Under the pieces are notes generated by a model. The model ran no database searches. It was not told where the DNA came from and saw only the letters and a program-made list of their open reading frames with translations. Source: Pseudoscleropodium purum (lineage: Eukaryota > Streptophyta > Bryopsida > Hypnales > Brachytheciaceae). Taken from it: a stretch of 64,000 nt of DNA. Made by a program: the position numbers and the translations under genes. Location: positions 1,612,001 to 1,676,000 of the forward strand of contig OZ017798.1 in NCBI GenBank assembly GCA_963969395.1. Direction: 5' to 3'. Shown piece by piece: positions 11,861-22,969 of the stretch. Position 1 is the stretch's first letter. Every line of letters begins with the position of its first letter.

Positions 11861-14251
11861 ATGAAGATGAATCGATCATCATTTCTTGCTGTTATTGCCG
11901 CAGTTCTCGTGGTCGTCATTCCCCAGACTCAAGCAGAAACAAGTGCAGGTTCCTTCGAATTTCTGTACTGACATTGATTAGAAAGATGCATGCTAAGCAA
12001 ACTTCAAAATATACACAATACATGTTCCTTAAACCTTTAATTTGTAACGAAAAGTTTCTACACTTTCGAACTTTTAGGTTGCTGATTGAATCTCTTAAAT
12101 TAATGAGACTCTGAATCCAGTATCCTTTGAAGCTGTGGCCGCTTTCTGTGTCAACTCGTTGAAACTCATAAAGAACGGCTCTATATCTGAGGTACTGTGT
12201 TTATAATATTGAGTTATACATGGTCGTTGAGTAACACGATGAGTACTAACATAGTAGAAGGTTGTAATAACATGACACTCTTTGTATCAATCTAAATATT
12301 TCTATTTATTCTTACAGCAAATCTCTTGTAAGTCTAGAGGATGCAAGGAAAGTGTGAATCAGTACACACAAGGGGTTATTGTAGTGTCTTGGAAGTTGAT
12401 TGTATTTAATTAGTGTAATTCTGTGCTGTAGGTGAAGTGTGCTCGGGAATCGACTGCCAACAGGGGACTTGTGTCCCTCTCAGCAACACCTCTTACCCCA
12501 CCAACATCTTGTCACCGTATCTATGCGCGTGTAAACCAGGGTGGCAAACTGTGGAAGGGCTTCTGACCACTTTGCCTCCCGTGCTTACTTTGCCTTGCAC
12601 TGTTCCCAACTGTAAATTCCTACTTCCTAACCGAGAGATGAGACTGGCTTTCTTTCTTGGATAACATTCTTGAACTTCAAGGCAGTGGACCCTTTGCTTT
12701 GCTTGAAGGCCACTGTAGAAAATCCTGAGTGCAAGCTTGCCCATGTATTGTGAGCCACTGTAACACAAATATATTCTTTTTATAGTGATACTACAGAAAG
12801 CCCCCTCGCCTTCCCATTCACGAATGTTATGTCTGTGTCTATAATTCCATAGTGTTTTGTCAGTCGTTTTTTAAGTCAGACAAACTACTTTCATAAATAT
12901 TGTTCCCTTCCAAAATTTAATTTCCATCCCTCTCCGAAATAAATTGTTCTCCCTCGACATCTACAGTCAAGTCGATAATACCATAAGATGCACAGCCCTT
13001 GGCGTGAGGCCTCGCAAATATCGCACGGCACTACATTCATGTTATCTTGCCTTTTGGTTAATTTGACAATGTGAACAACCATAAGTCAACGTTAGGTCGA
13101 TGTTATCTAATGTCAAGTTCATATTATTCTTTGAATAGAATCTTCAAGTAATACGGGACTAATGTGATGCATTGCGATGCAGGTACCCTGAACCTTGGCT
13201 GTAACAGCTCACCTGCTCCTGCTCTCCAATCTCCACCTACATTGGAGCACGTTTCTAGCCGTAAGTCTACTGAAGGCACCAGTTGTTGCAAATTTATGAT
13301 AAAAGAAACTAACGGATAATGGACATGTAACAAGATCAAACCAAGTAATCTTGCATTTCGTCTTGCATCCGAAAATCCTCGAGGGGAATTAGTCTCTTCT
13401 ATGTAGGAGAGGCTACAGACATTGAACACCTTGCATTTGATTCCAGTCAGATCGTCACATTGGGATGTTCAAAGTCTTAGTTGATCAGAATACTCAATTT
13501 TGAACTAATATTTCTAGTCCTATCGGATGTCTTCATAATTCGATGCAGCATGCTCCTTGCCTGGAATTTGTGGACAAGGCGAATGTGAAGTTACGGATTT
13601 GACGAAGTACCCTCCAACGTATAAGTGCAACTGCCTGCCGGGATATGCCAATGTCGGGACCCTGACAGCAGGCTACTGTCTGAAGGATTGTAAGATCAAC
13701 TACATTCCATGGACTTGCTGTTCTGTAGGATGATTTGTTTATGATATTGTTGAATTTGATGTAGTTTGGGTAGAAAGACCTCTTACTGTTTGAGATTTTG
13801 TTGTTGATTTTCAGGCGAAATAGGAACAAATTGCCGTGCAATTGGTGTTACCCTACCGTCTACAAGCGCAGGTACACGTTGAGAGAGCTCTCTTCTACAC
13901 TCTCTGTGACTGCCTGCATTCATTGCTTCTTCTCATCTAATCAAGCATTGCTTTGGTTTTTGGAAGAAGAGCTTGCTTCTCCCTCTGCTCTAAGGTTTAC
14001 TAATTTTTAAAGTTACTGCACTTTAAGATAAAGATAAACACCAACACCTCAATTCAACTCTAGAAGCAATCATCATTTGAATTTTTTTGTAATGCACAAT
14101 GAAGCTCCAAAGTCTCAATATATTGTCTGCAAATTGGATGTCGTCCTGTGCAGGATCATTCGAGGCTTCAGTTGTGAACAGTTTCCAAGTCACTCTGGCT
14201 GTTGTTGCGGCCTCATGTTTTGCACTGCTCTCCCAGTATGCGACGGTGTAA
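11861..14251 (+). CDS. Secreted, probably GPI-anchored protein with two EGF-like modules
   Basis: Six exons: 11861-11948, 12432-12611, 13183-13260, 13549-13689, 13815-13871 and 14154-14251. They encode 213 residues, and all five introns are phase 1 GT-AG. Residues 1-25 form a signal peptide (MKMNRSSFLAVIAAVLVVVI...). Exon 2 encodes one Cys-rich EGF-like module (CSGIDCQQGTC ... CACKPGW) and exon 4 a second (CSLPGICGQGEC ... CNCLPGYANVG). Exon 3 is a Pro/Ser linker. The C-terminus is a hydrophobic tail (VTLAVVAASCFALL) after a small-residue segment, as in GPI attachment signals. It is therefore likely displayed at the plasma membrane or wall. It resembles small land-plant proteins annotated as EGF-like or notch-like, whose role is unknown. 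A MITE sits in intron 2. Start chosen at the first ATG after the acceptor; ATG 11867 is an alternative. Confidence 0.75.
12664..12827. mobile_element. Short MITE in intron 2 of the EGF gene (family R, copy 1)
   Basis: Imperfect terminal inverted repeats begin ACATTCTTGAACTTCAAGGC and end GCCTTCCCATTCACGAATGT. TA lies directly outside both ends (12662-12663, 12828-12829). A related copy of similar length is at 23617-23794. The size of 164 bp and the TA target suggest a Tc1/mariner-type MITE. Confidence 0.6.
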
Positions 14252-14898
14252 TTCATGTGTCAGTCATCAGGTGGTACTCAAATATCTTCATGCTTTCCGG
14301 AAATCAATGTAGTATTGGGATGGAAAACACTGCTCACTTGGAACCTTACTTGATTTCTTGTAGAACCTCACTTTGATTCATGTATGGACCAGGAGCTGCT
14401 GGAGTTTCTTTAGACTTTCTGTTGAATTCTGAGGGCTTTGGCAGCTCTGGATAGTTTGGTGTAACGACATATATTCTCATTTCATGATCCTCACTTTGTG
14501 TTACTTCAACAGTTTAGCAGTTGGTGTTTTGCATCTGACAAACTAGGTCGTAGCAAGGAACCATAACCGAGGATACAGGTGATTGCTTGCTAAAGCTCAC
14601 TAGAATGTTTCTAAGACTACCGAGAGGCGCAAAGCGGAGGGCTCCTGTAGAACTTGTTATATCCCACTAATGTAAGTGCTCTCTTTTTTGAGTTCATTGT
14701 CTTTTGGTCTGTCTTTTGGGTGGATAGTCAAATTGGACACTCTCTGAAGTTCATGCACTTTGGGTATTGAATTTTGATGAGCATCAAAAGAACATTGAAA
14801 ATGCATCAAATTAATTGGTATCTAAGGACATTTTGGATTGGCACTAGGTGGCTTCAAAATTTGAACAAGGTAAGGTCAGTCCACCCATACCTGATCAC
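14252..14898. other. 3' flank of the EGF gene
   Basis: Moderate GC to about 14660, consistent with a 3' UTR. After that the sequence is AT-rich and non-coding. No polyadenylation site could be fixed. Confidence 0.4.
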
Positions 14899-15450
14899 TT
14901 AAGCAATCCTGGGAAAAACAGTGAGCAATTCAGGGTGGACATTTCTGCTATGTAGGAAGATAGAAAATATTGCAATTGCGAAATTTTTGGAATTATATTG
15001 TCGAAATTGAAATCACTTTGAATTTTTGGAGGCATAAAGTGCTCCAAACCAATAGTTGACATCTAAGGTGGAGGCACCAATAACCAACTACACCTAGTAC
15101 CCAACCTGAAGGTGTGCTATTTCCAACCTTAGGCCAAATCTCAAGTTTGAAATTTGTTTTTTGTGTCCTTGATAAGATTAGGATTGATAAGGTTATGATA
15201 CATTACTTGAAGTAGTGAGCAAGAAAGTAGGAAGTAGTAAGCAAGAAAGTAATGTCTTGAATGATCGGAACTATAAGATTCTAGACATTGCTTATGGGTC
15301 AAGAGTTCTTTTGCTTCCCAAAATGTATTGTAATTTCAATTTTCGGAATATAATTATGAAAATTTAGCAATCCCCATATTTCCTATCTTCCTACATGGAG
15401 AAATTATCCACCAACACATACTACACAAAATCTACTCCCAAATTGCTTAA
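14899..15450. repeat. Long imperfect inverted repeat (about 145-bp arms)
   Basis: The left arm, about 14899-15045, reads TTAAGCAAT ... ATGTAGGAAGATAGAAAATA. The right arm, about 15305-15450, is its imperfect reverse complement (TATTTCCTATCTTCCTACAT ... ATTGCTTAA). Related sequence occurs near 6190-6300 and 49330-49500. A transcript through it could fold into a long hairpin. No coding potential. Confidence 0.65.
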
Positions 15451-16061
15451 ATGATTGGTTATTGGTGCTTCCACCTTGGATTCTTCTAGTTTGATCATTC
15501 AAGAGATAACTCCCACATTCAATATTTCATACATATTTTTTGACACTTTGAGGCATGTATTATAACCTTGTTAGTCCCAACCTTGAGAAGGAAAACAAAA
15601 CAACATTTCAAGCTTTGGTTAGAAATTTGTTTTAAACTTGATTGGAAAGAATAGCATCCTATACGTTGGATATGGCTCTTTGGTTGGGAATGGATGGTTC
15701 TACCTTAATTGCAACTCCAAAGTGAGATTCTATCCTCTATTTCTAGAGGTTAAGTAATGTGGTTTAGAAATCACCATCTATCTATATCTATGAATTTTAT
15801 TCACCATCCTTTAACCCCTAAAGGATCATTGTCCCTTCGGGGGGCAAATGGAATTTCAAGCAGGTACCTATAGGCTGAATTTTTGTCATGATTTTTTGAT
15901 ACTTTTTTTGAAGATAGAAAAATTGATTAGCTTTATGAGAGTACAATTTCAAATTTTTTTTTTCTCATAGATTATATTTTTGTCTATCTGAAAAGCTTTG
16001 ATTCATTTCATTTGGATTTGTTATGAGAAAGTTATGGACATTCTTATTTTTCAGGTAGTAA

Positions 16062-16898
16062 GAGCATCTTCTTGAAAAAAATATCTCATTAGAAGAGTTT
16101 TTGGGGGTCTAGAAGCTTGTTTCGGGCTTGTTCCCTCGTAGCTGTTTTCCACAGTGAGGGGAACAGATCATTGTCAGAATTTTTTTTTTCATTAAAAAAA
16201 ATATATATTTTGGTCAATGACATGGAAAGGTCTTGGCCACGTTAGACCATTGTGCCAAATCTGTTTCCTGCATTCGCATGTTGTGATAAGGTAAACCTGC
16301 CTATGACAGGCAAATCACCCATGACAGGCACCTAGGGAACTCCCCCATTACAGTCTTCCATCAACCCATGAGAAACTTTTTCTTAAAAATAGAATTAAGA
16401 CTACATTAGGTTGATTTTTAGTTGTCATCAAAGCCTTGAAATATGGTTATGGAGTTATTAATAACTATGATAGAACATTGACACCTTTTTAGTGTAAACT
16501 GTTAGTAAAAAGTTATTTTTTAATTTCTTTATGTCATATCCATGTTAGGAAATCTTGTAACCATGCTAAAGAATGTTATGACTGCTTTGGGTGGTAAGAT
16601 GACCATCATGGAAACACTTTTCTGCTGATTTGGGGTAGTCTACAGACTTTTTTGGGCAAACTGGACAGCAAACTTCGAAAATTCACAAAAAATTCATATT
16701 TTGTCGAAAAAATAAAATTCTAGTTGCTTCCTTCATTTCTCACATTTGTCTTTGTACAAAAAAAAAATCAGATTTTTTTTGTCAATGGCAATAGGACAGA
16801 TCAGCCTTTCTGCCTGTCATAGGCAGGTTTACCTTAACTTGCAAGCATCCAGAGGCCCCAAAAATCTTCTAATGTGTAGGATTCATTTCTGAATGCAA
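16062..16898. mobile_element. Nested element B1, inside A1
   Basis: The core 16087-16874 begins CATTAGAAGAGTTTTTGGGG and ends CCCCAAAAATCTTCTAATG. It is preceded, 25 bp outside, by TAAGAGCATC, the same spacing as in copy B2 (36350 to 36375). The right outer terminus is degraded to GAATGC. Without the 546-bp insertion C1 the core is 240 bp, similar to B2 (286 bp) and B3 (276 bp). Confidence 0.6.
16289..16834. mobile_element. Nested element C1, inside B1, with TA target duplication
   Basis: It begins AGGTAAACCTGCCTATGACA and ends TGTCATAGGCAGGTTTACCT, near-perfect inverted repeats of about 24 bp, with TA on each side (16287-16288, 16835-16836). Copy B2 carries the unoccupied equivalent: its reverse strand reads GTGATAACTCGCAGG where B1 reads GTGATA-[C1]-TAACTTGCAAG. 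So the insertion and its TA duplication can be read directly. A Tc1/mariner-type element is likely. Non-coding. Confidence 0.8.
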
Positions 16899-17979
16899 TT
16901 TTTCAAATTTTTCAAATTTTTTTATTTTTCATGGTTTAATTTACTTGCTAGAACAATCTCACCATTGGGATTAGTTCATTTTAATTCCATCTAAAATATA
17001 TGAATATTTTAAATTTCCCTCCTATCTCGTACCTACTTCTATTTAACAATTTTTTTTAAGAATCAAAATTAATTTTTTTTGAATTTTTTTTTTTCCCCAG
17101 ACTTTCAACTCAATTCTCCACTATAAAGATTTAAAGTTCAAGACTCTACAGTGCAAAATTTTTAGTTAAAAATGTTCAAAGTCAAAAAATCTAATCCCAC
17201 AATGTGCTGAAAGACTTATTTTTTCCACTTTAAACACATATATCTTGCAATTTGTGCAGTGAAAAATTCTGAAATTTTTTCCACACTTTTTCATACTAGT
17301 GAGGTATAAGATCCTATGGTTAGATATGAAAAAAAAAAAAAAATTAAATTTTTTTTACTCTTTGCTATAGAAATGGCAGTTTTCAGTGTTTTTTGGCAGA
17401 AAAATGGCCTTGTTCCTTTAGGGATTAATGAATCATTTTCTAGCTGATAAAGTGATTTTGGTTGATATAACTTACAATAAGGGCCAACAAGTGGTAGCTC
17501 CTTCAAATTTATTGCCATTTTCTAGCCATAATCATTGATTATATTTCTTAAATAATTGGCTTTGAACCAAGAGGTTGAATTTTTTTTTGTACTCTGGTTT
17601 GAAATATGAGATCAATTCTAATTACTATTGAAGAAGGTCAGTACTTTTGAAAAGACAATTTAAAAGAAAATCCACCTAAAGCAATGTAAGACTTTGAATA
17701 TCTTTTTCTTTTCCATTTCATCATTTCTACACCTCCTACGTTTTTTTTACAACTTGAGGACTAAATTTCTTAGGGAGTCAAAGCCTTTCTAATCTTTTTG
17801 AAGCATAGGTTAAGAAAAACACTTCATCTAGGAACTTGAAAATCTACTCAAAACATATATGAGGATCAAAAAGACCTTTGGTTCTTTTACAAGGTTTGGT
17901 ATAAATGGAGAGTTAGTTTGTTCAAGATCCTCTACCAAAGTCCATAGGAAAGTATTTCTAGCATCTAGTTTGGACATCC

Positions 17980-18724
17980 ATAACCTTGGAATGCCTAGGG
18001 AGCCATTTCGTGGCTTCTAGATGATTTCAGGTGGTCATAAGAAGACCTCAACAATAGATTTTTCATCCATTCTTTTTTTTAATGACCTTGTATGTTGAGT
18101 TACAAAGAGTGTCCAATGAAGTTTTTGGTCTATTTGATATTTATTTCCATATAATTGAGAAGTAATGGGAAAAAACAGATGGCAAAGTTTGCCATTTTGA
18201 ATTTTGTGTATTTTGGGAAATTGAGTAAATCTGAAATTTCTCCTTGAAAATGATTTTTTTGAGTTTGAGTTTGAGTCTAACTAATGAAATGAAGGTCTTC
18301 TACTCTAGTTTCTACTCCAATTCGAATTTTGGAAAAATTCATAAAATTGAATATTTTATTGTAATTTGAACTTCAACTATATTTTTAATGAGAATTAAAT
18401 GAGAATTATATAATGACACAGAAACTAAATTTATACCATGATGTTTTTCATTGTAATGTACACACATGGTAAAATTTTCAGATTTTTCAAGATAATTTTT
18501 TATTTGGTATGATTTTTTCGTCACTTTTTCTTCAAAAATTTGCATAGAAGAAAAATTCTCAAAAAAATTTAAAATTTTCATGAAGTATAGGAAACATGTA
18601 GTTTCATCTCTAAAAAATAAAAATAAAAATTTTCATACACATCTATATACAAAGTGACAACAAACTAAGTGAGAACAATGCCGTGTGAAACCAATGGCCA
18701 TAGGCCTAGGCGTTTTAGGGATAA
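17980..18724. mobile_element. TTAA-type element A6 (degraded termini)
   Basis: A ~745-bp element. It is the inverted homologue of 55813-56642: the two share almost the whole interior, for example GAGCCATTTCGTGGCTTCTA and its complement. Termini read ATAACCTTGGAATGCC and GGCGTTTTAGGGATAA, decayed forms of the TTAACCCCTAAATGCC end. A 60-residue frame on the minus strand (18339-18581) has a partial counterpart in the other copy. Confidence 0.55.
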
Positions 18725-19600
18725 ATAATGACATTGACTTTTGCACAAGCTAACTATGAATTAGTGCACCCTACAACTTTAAGAATAACTCGTACTAATT
18801 TGGGAATAATGAATTTTTTAAAGTTACTCTAATATGATAGTGTAGAGTATGTTATATAGAACAAATATAATGTAGCATATACTATATTCATCCTAAATAA
18901 TGTGATTTTAATCCAACCATCATCCCATCTCATCTAAACTTTTAGACTATTTAGATTACATTCATCCACAAATCATTCCCTTCCATTGATTATTTCTAGT
19001 AGTGTAATGTTACAAATGAACTCACATTTAGTTATAAATTATCACAATGGATGAATATTTTGCCATGATGTTTGTGATGATTCTTTGATATGAATAGCAT
19101 TTACACATACATAATTAGTTGTTTTTTTTTGTTTTTTTTTTTCTTTTCTTTTTGGTGTTAGATTGAACCAAAAAAAAATAATTTGGCTAAAAATGGCAAC
19201 AAATCTTGAAGGTTTTTTTTTAGAAAACTTCAAATTATAAAAAAAATCTTGTATAAAATTGCTTGGTTATGGATGAAAATAGAATTATAGATATATAATA
19301 TGTATGAATGTGATATTTTCTATGCAATATGTGAATGAATGTTGAAATTTGGAGCACCACTATAAAATTTTGTATCACCACTTTGGCACCTCAAAAAAAA
19401 TGAAAAAAAAAGCCCTACGTAGAATGCATAAACATATGCCTCCCTTGCAAAGCCCTACATGTGAAGTGGAGGGCTTTATTACCACATGTAAGTAAGTTCA
19501 TTTGACTGATTAACTTCTGTAGTAAAATGAACTCCTAATATCCAATATCCAGTATCAGTTTTCTGGTACCCCGGTTGACGACCGGCGAGACAAGCTATGC
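18725..19600. other. AT-rich intergenic DNA and methyltransferase promoter
   Basis: AT-rich to about 19500, then more balanced. The leader before the ATG contains CCCTAAACCC (19623-19632), a telobox-like motif common in promoters and leaders of plant housekeeping genes. A second AAACCCTAA is in intron 1 near 20156. Confidence 0.4.
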
Positions 19601-19669
19601 CTAGTCCTCAACCGTACCCTCTGCCCTAAACCCAAGAAGACTGGAATTGGGACACCAAGAATTGCAGCG

Positions 19670-22600
19670 ATGGCGTCGAAGGAGGCTGCACCGTCGAAGC
19701 CCGATGACAGCGACGACGAGACCTACTTCGATGCCTCATTTTTTGTTGACGAAGCGTAATTCTCCACTTCACATTGCCCATTCATTAAATTTTTACATTC
19801 ATCGACTTCTCGTTGCTTTGGAATCCTGTGGATCGCCACCCATTTTGTAAATTGAAGTTCGGTTTCGTGTATCCTGATTGAAATAATATCTAGTTTCAAT
19901 TACTCCTGCATTCAGATTTCTGCTCACTTCTCCTGAGTCCGGATTCGGTGATGGGATTGATTCGTGAGTTTTGGGGGTAGATTGTGAAGTTATGAATTCG
20001 GTACTGTACTGAGCTCGTTTGGATTATTGGGATTTTGAGGGGGTTTCAATTTCTGATGAGATTGATTGACCGTTCTTGTTCTTGAAGCTTTGTTATTCTT
20101 GTTGTGGTTTGCAAATTGCGAGTCTCATTAGATTTTTTTCTTACTCCCAGAAGCTTAAACCCTAAGGGGGCACTGTTTTCATGTTGTTTGGGTTGCTGTG
20201 ACGGTCGTGAAAGAAAGAGTTTGTTTTCAGTAATTACACGTGAGAGCGACGCTATGGTTTCTAGCATTTGACTGACAAATTTTTTATTGGATATTGTTAG
20301 CAATCGTATAGGGCTTTCTAGGCACCAAAGTATGCTGAATTTGGATATTGGATACAAGTTTGAAGGGTTCACGTTATATTGGTAGATTATCTAAAACCAA
20401 ATTGAGTTCCGATGTGTACATTATCAAAATCAGTATGCATTCAACATTCAAGAATTTAGAGTGTTTCATTTGGGTATGTGTTGCAATGAGGCGCCTCTGT
20501 CTTTTGTTCCGTGCATTTATTACTCTTTCTCCTCTTAGACTTTCATGTATTGTAAGTATTGACTATGTGCAGAGTAATTGTTTTGTTGATGGTTATCGCA
20601 GATATGTCGAAAAGGAATATATTGTTGGCCCTCATACGATCAAAGTGTTGTGTCTTCAGTGTTCCTCTAGTAAGTGTACTTCTCCATTTAGAGTCTTTTT
20701 CACTACTTAATGAAGCTACCAAGTACGGTTAGGTGCACCTAAAAAATGGGTTAATTTCTACAGGACCAAGCCCAAATTGAGCCTCGTGGTTTCTTAGTAG
20801 TCATTTGGTGACTTTCTATTTGTTAAACTTTATTGATTTCCTCACTAATGCATGCAATATGTTACATAAGAAATGAGGTCTGGTTACGATGGTACTGATA
20901 CAACTTCTGCATGTTTCTAGACATCAACATTTCTTCAAGTACTATGAGATGTTATGTGGTCTAACTGTCTTGACAATGTGTGGGTTGGGGGCCTTGGTTG
21001 CAGCTGATTACGATCTCACAGGGCAGTTAGTTTGGCCAGGAGCTGGAATTCTGAATGAGTACCTAGTGAATCACTCGCATCTTCTTGATGGTCGCTCTGT
21101 GATTGAACTTGGATCAGGCGTTGGTAAGGAATCTTCCCTATTGTGTTTCTAGAGAGATTGCGAAGCATCTACGTTTCTGTCTTTATAGTGCTTCCCAATT
21201 AGGATGAGAGTATCCACTGTGAAAGATTAGTACTGCTCCAGTTGTCATAGTTTACACGTGGAATAGTTCGATTTGTTATTAAAAAGTTTGAAGTATCCTC
21301 TTGCAAACGTTTTATGAAGTTAAAATATGTGTGGAAGGTACGTATTAGGAATCAACATTGTGGGAGGTGGTTGTAGGTCTCAACGGTTTGCTATGTGCCC
21401 AATATTGTCGTCATGTGGTCATGACTGATCACAACACTACCGTATTAAAGGCATGCCACTCTGCGCATGCTCTAAACCTTCACCATCAATATATATATAT
21501 TGTCTTGTTTTCAACTCGCCAGACTCATATCATGTTAAGAATCTTCACTGGTTAACAGTTGTTTATCAAAGTGGTGATTGATGTCTTAGGTCATCATGTG
21601 TCCCCCGTCTTTAGCTACTTGAATGAAATCAGAGTTTAAAACGACTCAAGCTTCAAAACTGGTATCTGAAGAAACAACGGTGCTTCTATGCAGGTCATGA
21701 AGAGAAATGTGGAGTTGCAGGACGCGGCCATACAATCAAGTACGATCTTATGGATCATGCCTAGATTCTTGAAAACTATTGGCATTTGATTTTGAGTTTT
21801 CTTAGATTCCTTCAGCTATGCAACATTTCTACCTCCGTACCCCATGTGAGCAGGATACTTGACAGTGCTCTTAATGGTATGACCTGTTTGTATTTGAACA
21901 TGCTTAACGGCCAATATCCCCACATCTGTTATCTGTTATCTGTTTTTGTAGAGTTGGATTGCGAAGAACTTGACTGGGGCAATGACGATCATTTACGACA
22001 CATCAAGGACAGCTACCCTGACGGTTTTGACCTCATCTTGGGTGCTGACATTTATATCCTCCCATCAAATTCTTCACTTACTCAGATTCTGTTTATGCCC
22101 TACTTTTACATATGTTTCAGGTCACACGAAATGCATAGTGATATTATGCATTATTCCTGAGGTTTTCTTATTCTTTCTTTGCTACTGTTGTTTGACACTT
22201 ACTAGCATTCTGCCTCTCATTGTTTGAGCTTTGCTGAATGTTCGGAGAATAAAAGAGGGTTTTGGTAGCAATGGACCCGCTTTTAATATTTCTCCTTGAC
22301 CAGCTGGACCCACGTTATCATCAAAGTGCTGTAAAACCCCTGTTTGCCACCGTGAAGGCCCTCATAGAGCTTCGCCCTGCAGGAGCCTGCAAGTTCATTC
22401 TAGGCTATGTTTCAAGGTTCAAGAGGTTTGATACCAACCATATCTGGGGATTGTTTTTCATCTGTTCTAGTAGAAGCCCCAGGACAGTTCATATTGATGA
22501 CATGATTTTATTAACCAGAATCTTGTTCTCTTGAGTCGCAAACTATTTATCCCCCAAGAGCCCAAGCTTATAGTTTGGAAATTCACTTTCGAAGCTAATA

Positions 22601-22969
22601 ATTGATTATTCTACGTAACTTTCAAATCAATTCTCTATCGTTTAAAAATGTACAATATGAATTCTACTTTCTATTGGTACATTTCGTTTCCTTGAAGCTT
22701 CCTCAATTGTTTAATTCAACTCCTATAGATAGGGAAGTCGCCACTTTGGGCCATTTGGGCACGAATGTTATCACTATCTGCGTGCATGTTGCTAGTCCCC
22801 AAAGTCAATTCTAACACTAAACCCTTTCTCCTTGTGCAGTAATGACTTAGCAGTGAATGCCGAAGTTCTTAGACTGAAGATGCATATTGCAGAGGTTCCA
22901 GGAACCAGAAAGTCGCTAGCAGGAGGTGCGCATGAAGGCTGGGTCTATGAAATTTCGAAGGAGTCCTGA
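19670..22969 (+). CDS. METTL21-type (family 16) protein lysine methyltransferase
   Basis: Eight exons encode 245 residues: 19670-19755, 20602-20669, 21004-21123, 21377-21450, 21694-21739, 21952-22053, 22314-22425 and 22840-22969. Seven-beta-strand, SAM-dependent enzymes of this family methylate lysines of cytosolic proteins such as chaperones and elongation factors; the substrate here is unknown. Visible motifs: DYDLTGQLVWPGA (53-65) before the fold, motif I ELGSGVG (86-92), the SAM-binding acidic loop TDHN (108-111), and DICY (164-167), the diagnostic DxxY post-II motif. GYVSR and a C-terminal GTRKSLAGGAHEGWVYEI follow. Two introns look non-canonical. Intron 4 (21451-21693) starts GC. Intron 6 (22054-22313) starts ATATCCTCC and ends AC. 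Both are chosen because they alone keep the family alignment and frame. The donor of intron 7 could also be at 22417; 22426 gives the better fit. Confidence 0.88.

Larger units (their letters stand above)
15811..17428. mobile_element. TTAA-flanked element A1, carrying nested elements B1 and C1
   Basis: It starts TTAACCCCTAAAGG and ends CCTTTAGGGATTAA. The outer ~250 bp on the left and ~500 bp on the right match elements A2-A4 (shared GCTTTGATTCATTTCATTTGG, ACCATTGGGAT and TATCTTGCAATTTG blocks). It is longer than the ~945-bp relatives because another element (16062-16898) sits inside it, with a third inside that. Non-coding. Confidence 0.7.

Noticed and set aside
22054..22160. Reading straight through exon 6 of the methyltransferase (DIYILPSNSSLTQILF...)
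   Set aside because: The read-through loses the DxxY motif and family alignment and meets a stop. The AT-AC intron explains the sequence.
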